Assembly: GCF_013410405.1 (NCBI RefSeq)
Contig: NZ_JACCFK010000001.1
Location: 496,001-560,000 of the forward strand
From: Amycolatopsis endophytica
GTDB lineage: Bacteria > Actinomycetota > Actinomycetes > Mycobacteriales > Pseudonocardiaceae
Direction: 5' to 3'
DNA length: 64,000 bases
The notes under the pieces are model-generated. The model made no database searches, was not told the origin of the DNA, and was given only the letters and a program-made list of their open reading frames with translations. Shown here one piece after another: positions 9,996-17,694 of this stretch. The translations under genes and the position numbers were made by a program. Every line of letters begins with the position of its first letter. Position 1 is the stretch's first letter.

Positions 9996-10708
9996 TGACC
10001 GCCCCCGGAGAAGCCCCGGCCGGCCGGCCGGCGTTCCAGCGGCCGGTCGTGATCGGCGCGACCGTGATCGCCGTGCTGCTGGTCGGCGCGGTGGTCGGCA
10101 TGTTCCTCACGCAGCTCGCGACACGGGACGACGCGGCATCGGCCACACCCGCGGCGGGCTCGGTCGAGGTCGGGTTCGCGCAGGACATGTCGGTGCACCA
10201 CCTGCAGGCCGTGACGATGGCGAGCTGGGAGCGGGACCACACCGCCGACCAGCAGCTCAGGCAGCTGGCGTTCGACATCGAGTCCACGCAGCGCGAGCAG
10301 GTCGGGCGGATGAAGGGCTGGCTGATGCTGTGGGGCCAGCCCGAGCAGGCCACCGGCGAGTACATGACCTGGATGAACTCCGGCGCCGGGCACGGGCACA
10401 TGGCGATGGCGCCTTCGGTCGCGGGCACGGGCGGTTCGGACGGCGCGGTGATGCCCGGGATGGCGACGAACACGGAGCTGGCGAAGCTGCGGTCGCTGTC
10501 CGGGCAGGAGCTGGACGTGTACTTCCTGCAGCTGATGCTGCGCCACCACCAGGGCGGCACGGACATGGCGCAGTACGCGCACGACAACTCGCCGAACCCG
10601 GCGGTCAAAGCGCTGACGCAGAGCATCCTCACGTCGCAGGGCGCGGAGGTGACGCTGATGCGCGACATGCTCACCGCGCGCGGCGCGCAGCCGCTGCCGT
10701 TCCCCTGA
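9995..10708 (+). CDS. DUF305 membrane-anchored, His/Met-rich protein
   Basis: 237 residues: one membrane segment (about 17-40), then a helical extracytoplasmic DUF305 domain. It contains two copies of the family motif: FAQDMSVHHLQAVTMAS near residue 66 and LQLMLRHHQGGTDMAQYA near 180. Between them is a His/Met-rich stretch (GAGHGHMAMAPS). DUF305 proteins are ferritin-like four-helix bundles often found with copper-resistance genes, so the paired His and Met residues suggest metal binding outside the membrane. The start overlaps the DUF3105 stop by one base. Confidence 0.85.
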   Translation: MTAPGEAPAGRPAFQRPVVIGATVIAVLLVGAVVGMFLTQLATRDDAASATPAAGSVEVGFAQDMSVHHLQAVTMASWERDHTADQQLRQLAFDIESTQREQVGRMKGWLMLWGQPEQATGEYMTWMNSGAGHGHMAMAPSVAGTGGSDGAVMPGMATNTELAKLRSLSGQELDVYFLQLMLRHHQGGTDMAQYAHDNSPNPAVKALTQSILTSQGAEVTLMRDMLTARGAQPLPFP

Positions 10709-10716
10709 CGCTCCCC

Positions 10717-10779
10717 CGCGAGTCCCACGCTCCCGCACGCGAGTCCCGCGCCCCGGTGCGCGAGTTCCGCGTTCAGCGG
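10717..10779. repeat. Three tandem 21-bp units beginning CGCGAGT
   Basis: CGCGAGTCCCACGCTCCCGCA, then two diverged copies, begin at 10717, 10738 and 10759, an exact 21-base period. The core CGCGAGT(C/T)CC(A/G)CG is kept while the rest drifts. The repeat fills the gap between the convergent DUF305 and CDF genes. Confidence 0.8.
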
Positions 10780-10789
10780 TTCGCGGTGG

Positions 10790-11701
10790 TCACCAGCTGA
10801 GTTCCTGACAGCGGGCCGCGGATTCGCGGGGCTCGCACTGCAGGGTGGCGTGCTCGATCGAGTAGTGCTCGGCGAGCAGGCTCTGCGCGGCGGCCAGCAC
10901 TTCGGCCGGTTGCGCGGCGCGCTCCAGGGTCAGGTGCGCGGAGGCGACCTCCATGCCGGAGGTGAGGGTCCACACGTGCAGGTCGTGCACGTCGCACACG
11001 CCGGACAGCCCGGCGAGGTCGGCGCTGATGCGTTCGACGTCGACCTCCGCGGGGGCGTGCTGGAACAGGATGCGCAGCGCACGGCGGGCGAGCGTGAAGG
11101 TGCGCGGGAGCACGAACAGTCCGATCGCGACACCGATGAGGGCGTCGGCGTAGCGCCAGCCCGTGGTCAGTGTGACGAGGCCGCTGACGAGGACGCCGAT
11201 CGAGCCGATCATGTCCGCGAGGACTTCCAGGTAGGCGCCGCGAAGGTTGAGGCTCTCCTTGGAGCCGCTCCGCAGCAGCGCGAACGCCACGAGGTTCGCG
11301 GCGAGCCCCCCGACGGCGACGAGCAGTACGGGCAGCCCGGGCACCTCCGGCGGGTCCTGGAGGCGTTGGATCGCCTCGAAGAGCACGTACGCGGCCACCC
11401 CGAACAGCAGCACGGCGTTGGCCAGCGCGGCGAGGACCTCGGCCCGGTACAGCCCGAAGGTCCGCCGGTAGGTGGGTCCGGACCGCCGCGCCAGGACGAT
11501 CGCCGTCAGCGCCATCCCCAGCCCCAGAACGTCCGTGAGCATGTGCCCGGCGTCGGAGATGAGCGCGAGCGACCCGGTCGCCACACCGACGACGACCTCG
11601 GCGAGCAGGAACGCGACGCCGATCCCGAGCGCCGCCGCGAGCCGCGGAAGGTACCGGGCGGACGCGCTCGCGGGCGGCTGGTGCCCGTGTCCGTGTCCCA
11701 T
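10790..11701 (-). CDS. Cation diffusion facilitator (zinc/cobalt-type metal exporter)
   Basis: A 303-residue CDF protein expected to export divalent metal by proton antiport. It has a His-rich N-terminus (MGHGHGH), six membrane segments between about 20 and 205, the metal site SDAGHMLTD in segment 2 and a second acidic site VLADMIGS in segment 5. The C-terminal cytoplasmic domain carries the typical VHDLHVWTL motif. The ATG at 11701 has GGGAGGA 8 bases upstream. The promoter immediately upstream contains a palindrome, suggesting metal-responsive repression. Zinc is the likeliest substrate, but cobalt, cadmium or nickel cannot be excluded. Confidence 0.92.
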   Translation of the reverse strand: MGHGHGHQPPASASARYLPRLAAALGIGVAFLLAEVVVGVATGSLALISDAGHMLTDVLGLGMALTAIVLARRSGPTYRRTFGLYRAEVLAALANAVLLFGVAAYVLFEAIQRLQDPPEVPGLPVLLVAVGGLAANLVAFALLRSGSKESLNLRGAYLEVLADMIGSIGVLVSGLVTLTTGWRYADALIGVAIGLFVLPRTFTLARRALRILFQHAPAEVDVERISADLAGLSGVCDVHDLHVWTLTSGMEVASAHLTLERAAQPAEVLAAAQSLLAEHYSIEHATLQCEPRESAARCQELSW

Positions 11702-11730
11702 GCGCGTTCCTCCCTTTTCCCCGCATGCGG

Positions 11731-11759
11731 AATATATAGTGATATGCGCATGTCTGCAA
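11731..11759 (-). promoter_or_regulatory. CDF promoter with an operator-like palindrome in the spacer
   Basis: Read on the minus strand: -35 TTGCAG (11759-11754), 17-base spacer, -10 TATATT (11736-11731). The spacer contains ATGCGCAT (11744-11751), extended to a 14-base imperfect dyad (11741-11754). A repressor bound there would block RNA polymerase. ArsR/SmtB-type metal sensors often use such AT-flanked sites, but no such regulator gene is adjacent. Confidence 0.6.
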
Positions 11760-11887
11760 GAGAAAGTTAGGCTACCCTTCCTCTGCCGAGTCTAGCCGAT
11801 CACGAGATTCCCCGCCCTGCCCGAAGGGGTGCCGCTCACGGGGTGGAAACGCGGTGCGCTAGGCTGTGTCACGTCGCCCAGCGATGG

Positions 11888-11960
11888 GCCCTCGTAGCTC
11901 AGGGGATAGAGCACTGCCCTCCGGAGGCAGGTGTCGCAGGTTCGAATCCTGCCGAGGGCA
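11888..11960 (+). tRNA. tRNA-Arg (anticodon CCG)
   Basis: 73 bases fold as a standard tRNA: acceptor GCCCTCG/CGAGGGC, D stem GCTC/GAGC, anticodon stem CTGCC/GGCAG with loop CTCCGGA (anticodon CCG, reading CGG), and T stem GCAGG/CCTGC with loop TTCGAAT. The discriminator is A. The 3' CCA is not encoded, as is common in actinomycetes. Confidence 0.97.
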
Positions 11961-11981
11961 CCCTTCCCGAAATGCGAAAAC

Positions 11982-12014
11982 CGGCCCCTACCAGCGAAAA
12001 CGCGGTAGGGGCCG
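11982..12014 (+). terminator. Intrinsic terminator after tRNA-Arg
   Basis: An 11-bp perfect stem CGGCCCCTACC (11982-11992) with GGTAGGGGCCG (12004-12014), loop 11 bases, followed by ATTCATGTTCTT. It ends the tRNA transcript 22 bases past the gene. Confidence 0.8.
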
Positions 12015-12077
12015 ATTCATGTTCTTCACGGTCCGCCGCGGACCGTGATCATCCGCGGAGCAGGTCCGGCGCGGCGG

Positions 12078-12965
12078 TCAGAGGTTCCCGGCGCGGTCGT
12101 AGAGTTCCTTCACCTCGTCGGTGAAGGCAGCCGCGGCCAGGGACGTCGTTTCGAGGTCTTCGTTGACCGTGCCCTTGCTCGTGACCCCGAAGATCGTGCC
12201 GGTGCCGGTGGCGTCGTCGAAACCGGTCAGCCACGGGCCGCCGCTGGAGCCGCCCGCCAGATCGCACGGGGAGGTCCAGCTGTCGGCCACCGAGTTGGAC
12301 GTCAGCTACGCCGTCACGTCGCACTGCTGGACCTTCTGGCCGTGCGCGAGGCGGGACACCGGGTAGCCCAGGATATCCGTCGCCACCGGGGACGGCGGGC
12401 GGTCGAACGACACCTGCTGGGTGCCGGCCGCGTCGGCGACGTGCGTGCCCCGCACCGGGTCCAGCGCGAGCACCGCCACGTCGTCGCGGGAGCTGCTGGG
12501 GCCCCGGTAGGTGCCGGGCCACGCGAACGCGCGCACCGGATACACCCCGTGCGGTGCGGAACCGTCCGCATAGGACGGTACGAACACCAGGTTCGTCACC
12601 TCGACGGGCACGCCCTGCGGAGTCAGCCCGCCGTTGACGCAGTGTCCCGCGGTGAGTACGACATCCTTGCTGGCACTGGGCACCGCGGTCGCCGTGCAGG
12701 ACGAGTCTCCCCTGGGAACGGAGGTGAAGTACAGCTTGCCGACCCCGGCGGGCACCGGGCCGGGCCGCACCGTGCCGATCGTCTCGGGCGGCGGCTCGGT
12801 CGAGGGATCGGACGCGGTCATCCGCTCGGGCGTCCAGTACGCCAGCGCCGCCGCGCGGTCCCCGGTGCTGACGGTCGTCACCACGTCCTCGTCCGCGACC
12901 GCGGCCGGTGCCGCCACCGCGACGAGCGCGGCCGCACCGGCCACAGCGATCAGGCTCCGCTTCAC
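12078..12965 (-). pseudogene. Secreted trypsin-like serine protease interrupted by an in-frame TAG
   Basis: The frame from GTG 12965 encodes a signal peptide (KRSLIAVAGAAALVAVAAP), then a chymotrypsin-fold protease. The His site is VVLTAGHCVNGG and the Asp site is SRDDVAVLALD. At codon 220 (12308-12306) a TAG stops it. The same frame continues without another stop to 12078 and holds the serine site GGSSGGPWL (Ser 241 by count). The stopped product would lack the nucleophile. A single base change TAC to TAG (Tyr-Leu to stop-Leu) explains the lesion; sequencing error is the alternative. The GTG overlaps the stop of the upstream DUF4232 gene (GTGA). Confidence 0.8.
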
Positions 12966-13480
12966 CGGCCGACACCCTGCACGTAGGAACCGGGATGCGT
13001 CGCGCCGTCCTGGCGCAGCACGGGCAGGTCCGCGGGCCACTCGGAGATCAGCGGGCTCGTCTGCCCCGGAGGCGTGACCTGAATGGTCCGCGGCGTCCAG
13101 GTCTCACCGCCCGGCCCCGGGGTCAGCACGGTCACTTCGGCGACCGGCTCGGCCTCCCCCGGCACCAGCGCGACGAAGTCGCCCTTGTCCGCACCCTCGG
13201 TCAGCCGGAAGGTGCCGCCGAACGTGGGGTCTTCCGGGCCCACCAGGTCGACGGTGGGCAGACCGTCGACACCGCAGGTGCCACCGGAGATGTTCTTGAG
13301 CGTGAGCGTGGTGGCGTACTGCGAACCCGTGCCCGCGACCGGCTGGGGCGCGGCGACCGACACCTTGAGCTGATCGCTCGTGCACGGCGGCACCTCGCCG
13401 CCCTGCTGCGGAACGGTCCACGATCCCACGGCCCCCAGCGCCAGAACCCCTGCTGCTGAGGCGGTGATGATCCCCGACAT
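12962..13480 (-). CDS. Secreted DUF4232 protein
   Basis: 172 residues: a short hydrophobic leader (MSGIITASAAGVLALGAVG) and an extracellular DUF4232 beta-sandwich. Two cysteines that can pair are seen in PPCTSDQLKVSV and SGGTCGVDGLP, in the order usual for the family. Function is unknown; relatives are secreted or lipid-anchored. The ATG at 13480 has GGAGGG 5 bases upstream. Its stop overlaps the protease start by four bases, so the two secreted products were made together before the protease was broken. Confidence 0.75.
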   Translation of the reverse strand: MSGIITASAAGVLALGAVGSWTVPQQGGEVPPCTSDQLKVSVAAPQPVAGTGSQYATTLTLKNISGGTCGVDGLPTVDLVGPEDPTFGGTFRLTEGADKGDFVALVPGEAEPVAEVTVLTPGPGGETWTPRTIQVTPPGQTSPLISEWPADLPVLRQDGATHPGSYVQGVGR

Positions 13481-13488
13481 CTCATCCC

Positions 13489-13520
13489 TCCACAATGGTC
13501 TGTTCAACTGTCCACAATGG
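13489..13520 (-). promoter_or_regulatory. Direct repeat TCCACAATGG upstream of the DUF4232 gene
   Basis: TCCACAATGG occurs at 13489-13498 and again at 13511-13520, 22 bases apart (about two helical turns), immediately upstream of the DUF4232 ribosome site. Same-face repeats of this kind can bind an activator or a two-component regulator. Nothing in the window names the protein. Confidence 0.35.
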
Positions 13521-13630
13521 CTCATCTGGACTGAACCACACACGGGAGACGTGTGCTCGCGCCACAGGGTTGACCGGGAGTGACCCGGGCCACAATCACC
13601 GGGAACCGTGCAACCCGGCAGAATCGGCGC

Positions 13631-14023
13631 ATGGGAACACCCGCATTCCGCCAGGTCGTGCTCGACTGCACCGACCCACGGCGACTGGCCGAGTTCTACC
13701 GGCACCTGCTCGGTCTCGTCTACCGGCCGGGCGACGAGGAGGGTGACCGCGACTGGCTGGTGCTGCGGACGGCCGACGGCATCCCCCAGCTGGCCTTCCA
13801 GCAGGTCGACCGCCTGCCCGAGGTGACCTGGCCGGACGGCGCCGTGCCGCAGCAGCTGCACCTCGACCTCACGGTGCCCTCGGTCGGGGAGCTGGACGAG
13901 CAGCACCGGCGGGTCCTGCGTCTCGGCGGCCGTCTGCTGCGCGACCGCAGCGACGACCCCGAGGAGCCGTTACGCGTGTACGCCGATCCCGCCGGACATC
14001 CGTTCTGCGTCTTCGTCGGCTAG
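13631..14023 (+). CDS. VOC (glyoxalase/bleomycin-resistance fold) protein
   Basis: 130 residues with the paired beta-alpha-beta-beta-beta units of the vicinal oxygen chelate fold. The first unit begins FRQVVLDCTDPRRLAEFYRH, the second begins QQLHLDLTVPSV, and the end is YADPAGHPFCVFVG, characteristic of the glyoxalase_6 type. Substrates of such small VOC proteins vary widely and cannot be read from sequence. Its TAG shares the palindrome CTAG with the stop of the convergent oxidoreductase. Confidence 0.85.
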   Translation: MGTPAFRQVVLDCTDPRRLAEFYRHLLGLVYRPGDEEGDRDWLVLRTADGIPQLAFQQVDRLPEVTWPDGAVPQQLHLDLTVPSVGELDEQHRRVLRLGGRLLRDRSDDPEEPLRVYADPAGHPFCVFVG

Positions 14024-14931
14024 ACCGTCAGGACGATCTTGCCGCGGGTGCGGCCGGACTGGCTCAGGCGCCACGCCTCGGCTGCTTCGGCGAGCGGGAG
14101 GGCCCGGTCGACGTGCACCGTCAGCTTGCCGTCGTCGGCCAGGCGGGCCAGGTCGGCCAGCTCGTCGCCGTCGGGGCGCACCCACACGTAGTGGCCGCCC
14201 TTCGACTCGACCTCGGCGTTGGCGATCGACGCGACCCGGTCCGGCGATACGAACTCCAGCGACACGTCCGCCGCGTCGCCGCCGACGAAGTCCACCGCGG
14301 CATCGATCCCGCCGACGGCGCGGAGGCGGTCCGCGAGCCCGTCACCGTAGGCCACCGGTTCGGCGCCCAGAGACCGCAGGTAGTCGTGGTTGCGTTCGCT
14401 CGCCGTGCCGATCACCCGTGCACCCAGCGCGACCGCGATCTGCGTGCCGAACGAACCGACGCCACCGGCCGCCGCGTGGATCAGCACCGTGTCGCCTGCC
14501 CCCACGCCGACCCGCTTGAGCGACCGGTACGCCGTCTGCCCGGCCAGCGGCACGCCGGCGGCCTGTGCCCAGTCGAGCGCGCGCGGCTTCTTCGCCAGCA
14601 TCCGGACGTTGGCGGACACCAGCTCGGCGTACGCACCCTGCTGCACCCAGTCCTTGCGGATGTAGCCGAAGACCTCGTCACCGACGGCGAACTCGCCGGC
14701 GTCGAAACCGACCTGTTCCACGACGCCTGCGACGTCCCAGCCGGGCACCAGCGGGAACCGGACCTCCATCACGGCGTCCAGTCCCCCGGTGGCGAGTTTC
14801 CAGTCGACCGGGTTGATGGCGGCGGCCTTCACCCTGATGAGGACTTCGGCAGGCCCGACCTTGGGGTCGGGAACGTCGATCAACCGGAGGTCGTCCGCCG
14901 ATCCGTACTCGCGCAGTGCAATTGCCTTCAT
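14020..14931 (-). CDS. Zinc-free NADP-dependent quinone oxidoreductase (MDR family)
   Basis: 303 residues of the medium-chain dehydrogenase/reductase family. It has an N-terminal GroES-like domain with VKAAAINPVDWKLATGG, the nucleotide site IHAAAGGVGSFGTQIAVALGA near 150 and the end RGKIVLTV. The cysteine-rich zinc lobe of alcohol dehydrogenases is absent, so it is of the quinone oxidoreductase/zeta-crystallin type, reducing enones or quinones with NADPH. ATG at 14931. It overlaps the VOC gene tail-to-tail by four bases. Confidence 0.9.
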   Translation of the reverse strand: MKAIALREYGSADDLRLIDVPDPKVGPAEVLIRVKAAAINPVDWKLATGGLDAVMEVRFPLVPGWDVAGVVEQVGFDAGEFAVGDEVFGYIRKDWVQQGAYAELVSANVRMLAKKPRALDWAQAAGVPLAGQTAYRSLKRVGVGAGDTVLIHAAAGGVGSFGTQIAVALGARVIGTASERNHDYLRSLGAEPVAYGDGLADRLRAVGGIDAAVDFVGGDAADVSLEFVSPDRVASIANAEVESKGGHYVWVRPDGDELADLARLADDGKLTVHVDRALPLAEAAEAWRLSQSGRTRGKIVLTV

Positions 14932-15049
14932 GCTCTGCGCAACGAGGACCACGCGGAGCGGTATTCCGCGGATCCGGGGTTTCGCGCGTCCGTGGCCGGG
15001 GCACTCCACACGCGGGCCGTCCAGCCTCTCCGAGTGAGACGATGGGGCC

Positions 15050-15610
15050 ATGAAGGATGCATCAACCGCATCGGACGACCGGTATCGCGCCGCGGACGCA
15101 CGCGATACGGCAGCTGACGCGCGCGACCGGGCGGCCGAACTCCGCGACCGGACCGCTCTCGACCGCGACGAGGTGGCCGGGATCCGCGCGAGGCACGGCG
15201 CGGTGGAACGCCACGGGCTCCGCGACAAAGCCGCCGCCGCACTGGCGCGGGACGCGGCGGCGGCCCGGCGGGACGAGGACGCCGCGAAGCGCGCCGCCGA
15301 CCTGCGCGGCGACGATCCGCAGGCGCTGGACGACCTGCTGGAGCGGGCCCGGGAGGACCGGGACGCCGCCGCGGCGGACCGGGTCGAAGCGGCGGACGAC
15401 CGGGCCGCGCTGCGGACGTACCTCGACCGGATGGGGATCGAGCAGGACGCCGCTGAGCAGGCACGACGGCGGACGGCGTGGGAACGGGGACAGTCCCGGG
15501 CGGATCGCGCCGCCGCGCGCGGGGACCGCGAAGCGGCGGCTTCCGACCGCGAGCAGAACGCGATCGACCTGAACACGACCAGCTACCCCGAGATCCCCCC
15601 GCTGCCCTGA
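15050..15610 (+). CDS. Charged heptad-repeat (coiled-coil) protein of unknown function
   Basis: 186 residues made almost entirely of Ala, Arg, Asp and Glu in seven-residue units such as DARDTAA, DARDRAA and ELRDRTA. The units recur through residues 15-60 and again in RGDREAAASDREQ. This predicts a long, highly charged coiled coil with no signal peptide or membrane segment. The tail (NTTSYPEIPPLP) breaks the pattern. Similar RDRAA-type repeats occur in other actinobacterial proteins, sometimes next to signalling domains; none is present here. It stands alone between an oxidoreductase (divergent) and the LacI gene (35 bases on). I do not recognise a function. Confidence 0.7.
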   Translation: MKDASTASDDRYRAADARDTAADARDRAAELRDRTALDRDEVAGIRARHGAVERHGLRDKAAAALARDAAAARRDEDAAKRAADLRGDDPQALDDLLERAREDRDAAAADRVEAADDRAALRTYLDRMGIEQDAAEQARRRTAWERGQSRADRAAARGDREAAASDREQNAIDLNTTSYPEIPPLP

Positions 15611-15644
15611 CCCGGCGGGCGACGGCACGGATATCGTCCACCGG

Positions 15645-16637
15645 GTGAGCAAGGATGAGCCCGTCACGCTGATCGCCGTGGCGCGAGTGGCCGGGGTGTC
15701 GAAGACGACGGCCTCCGACGCGCTCCGCGACTCGGGGCGAGTGTCGGAGCGGACGAAGCAGCACGTGATCGCGGTGGCGCGGCGCCTCGGCTACAGCCCC
15801 AACCCGGCGGCGCGGTCCCTGCGGCGCGCCAGCACCGGCGTGATCGGACTGCACCTGCCCGAAATTCTCACCCGGTCCGAGTACTACATGTCGTTCGTGT
15901 TCGGCGTGGTCGACGAGGCCGCCCGGCACAACCACGACGTCACCCTCCTCACCTCGAACCACCTCCCCGGCTCGTTCCACCGCGTCGACGGCGTGATCCT
16001 GGGCGATCCGCTGGAGACCGATCCGGTGGTGCGCGGCCTCATCGATTCGAGCGTGCCGGTGGTGACCTGCGAACGCTTCACCGGCGAGGGTGCACCGGCG
16101 GGTGTTGTCCTGTCCGATCACGCCGCGATGCTGGAGGAACTGCTGGACCACCTGGTCGCCGCCGGGGCGCGGCATGTCGCGTTCCTCGCCTCCAGCACGG
16201 TGACCGACTGGGGCCGCACGCTCCAGCGCACGTACCTGGACTGGTCGGAGCGCCACCGGCGGCGGCCGCGGTTGCGTGAGATGGCGTTCGGCTCGCCGAG
16301 CACCGTGACGCAGGACAACGTCCGGGCCCTGCTCAACGCCGATCCCGAGGTCGACGCCCTGGTGTGCGCGCCGGACGGCGCCGCGGCGGCCGTGCTGCCC
16401 GTCGTGCGCGCGGCGGGACGGACGATCGGCCGCGACCTACTACTGGCGTCCTGTGTGGACAGTACCGCGCTGGCGCACACCGACCCGCCGATCACCGCCA
16501 TCGACCTCCGGCCCCGCGACGCGGGCAGCGAGTGCGCGCGGCTGCTGTTCGACCTGCTGTCCGGTGAGGCGGAGACGGGCACCGTCCGGACGCAGCCGAT
16601 CGGGCTGGTCGAACGCGCCTCGACCCGGATGGCCTGA
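15645..16637 (+). CDS. LacI-family transcriptional regulator
   Basis: 330 residues: DNA-binding head VTLIAVARVAGVSKTTASDAL, hinge NPAARSLRRASTG, then a periplasmic-binding-protein-like effector domain from TGVIGLHLPEI. The GTG start at 15645 was chosen because the head follows within seven residues. Its stop lies 19 bases from the end of the convergent operon 16657-23715. LacI hinges bind dyads with a central CG, and two such sites (GGAACGTTCC cores) lie at the far end of that operon, so this protein is the likely repressor of both the operon and the amine oxidase gene. The inducer is unknown. Confidence 0.93.
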   Translation: MSKDEPVTLIAVARVAGVSKTTASDALRDSGRVSERTKQHVIAVARRLGYSPNPAARSLRRASTGVIGLHLPEILTRSEYYMSFVFGVVDEAARHNHDVTLLTSNHLPGSFHRVDGVILGDPLETDPVVRGLIDSSVPVVTCERFTGEGAPAGVVLSDHAAMLEELLDHLVAAGARHVAFLASSTVTDWGRTLQRTYLDWSERHRRRPRLREMAFGSPSTVTQDNVRALLNADPEVDALVCAPDGAAAAVLPVVRAAGRTIGRDLLLASCVDSTALAHTDPPITAIDLRPRDAGSECARLLFDLLSGEAETGTVRTQPIGLVERASTRMA

Positions 16638-16656
16638 CCGCCACCGGACCGCGGGG

Positions 16657-17694
16657 TCAGCGAGGGATAGCGGTGAAGGTGTGCCAGGAGTCCGCTGTGA
16701 CGGTGCATGGTCCGCCGGTGTGGACGTGCATCCGGGCCGCTGTCACGTCCAGGGACACCGTCGCCAGGCTTTCCCAGCGTTCGTGGGGCGGCAGACCCGG
16801 GTCGGGGTGCGCGCAGACCGCCGCGCCGTCCTCGGTGTGCGCGCACAGTGCCCGTGCGCGGGCGGTCCGATCGGAAACAGCCAGCGCGTCCGCGTGCGAG
16901 CGCAGCCAGCCGGCCCGGGCCAACGTCGTCGAGACGGCCACCGTCGTGCGTTCGCCCGGGGACAGCGCGGGGTCGAGGAAGTGGTTGGTGTGCACCAGGA
17001 ATCCGTCCACCGGGTCGATCACGCCGATGCCGGCCGGGCTCAGCTCCAGGCACCGCGCCCGCCCGCCGGCGACGACCGTGACCACCGACGACGCCGACAT
17101 CCGGGCCGAGCTGGCCAGCTCGGTGGCCTCCTCGACCGTCCGTGCCTCGTCCAGGATCCGCCGCGCCACGACGTGCACGGGGACCCCGATGTCCGGGCTG
17201 TCCGACTGGTGCCGCAGCACGTTGAAGTGCACGCCCAGCCCGGCGCTGTTCACGCCGATCTTGCCGACCAGCCCGAACTCGGTGAACGTGCACAGCCCCG
17301 GCCACGCCACGACGGTCATCCCGCCACGCAGCGTGTCGTGCCAGTCCCAGGTCTGCACGGTCCGCGGCGGGCCGTCGGCGGGCAGCACGACCGACGTCGA
17401 GCATTCACCCTCGCCCGTCACCGCCGCGGCGGCCAGGATTTCCGTGCGGCCGTTGAGCGCGCCGAGCTGCCACGGCTCCAGGCCGCTGCCCTCCGCGACA
17501 CCGGTGATCTCCGCCGCCAGCGAGGGCGCCCACGAACGGGTCGCCTCCAGCGCCGCGTCACCCCACTCTCGCACCTGCCCGGCGCCGACGCCGTGCGCCG
17601 CGAACAACCCCAGGTATCCCTCGAAGGTCGCCCGAATCTTCGCGGCGCACTCAGCGCCCAGAGCCTTCGGATTCTCCGGCGTCACGAGCTTCAT
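16657..17694 (-). CDS. Peptidase C45 / penicillin acyltransferase-like amide hydrolase
   Basis: 345 residues matching the C45 family (isopenicillin-N acyltransferase type), Ntn hydrolases that cut themselves before a cysteine. The expected new N-terminal Cys is residue 98 in EGECSTSVV, followed by TWDWHDTL and the later NSAGLGVHFNVLRH and VHTNHFLDP typical of the family. Such enzymes hydrolyse or exchange acyl groups on amides; here the setting points to a catabolic amidase. The ATG overlaps the stop of the S58 gene (ATGA). Last gene of the transporter operon, tail-to-tail with LacI. Confidence 0.8.
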   Translation of the reverse strand: MKLVTPENPKALGAECAAKIRATFEGYLGLFAAHGVGAGQVREWGDAALEATRSWAPSLAAEITGVAEGSGLEPWQLGALNGRTEILAAAAVTGEGECSTSVVLPADGPPRTVQTWDWHDTLRGGMTVVAWPGLCTFTEFGLVGKIGVNSAGLGVHFNVLRHQSDSPDIGVPVHVVARRILDEARTVEEATELASSARMSASSVVTVVAGGRARCLELSPAGIGVIDPVDGFLVHTNHFLDPALSPGERTTVAVSTTLARAGWLRSHADALAVSDRTARARALCAHTEDGAAVCAHPDPGLPPHERWESLATVSLDVTAARMHVHTGGPCTVTADSWHTFTAIPR

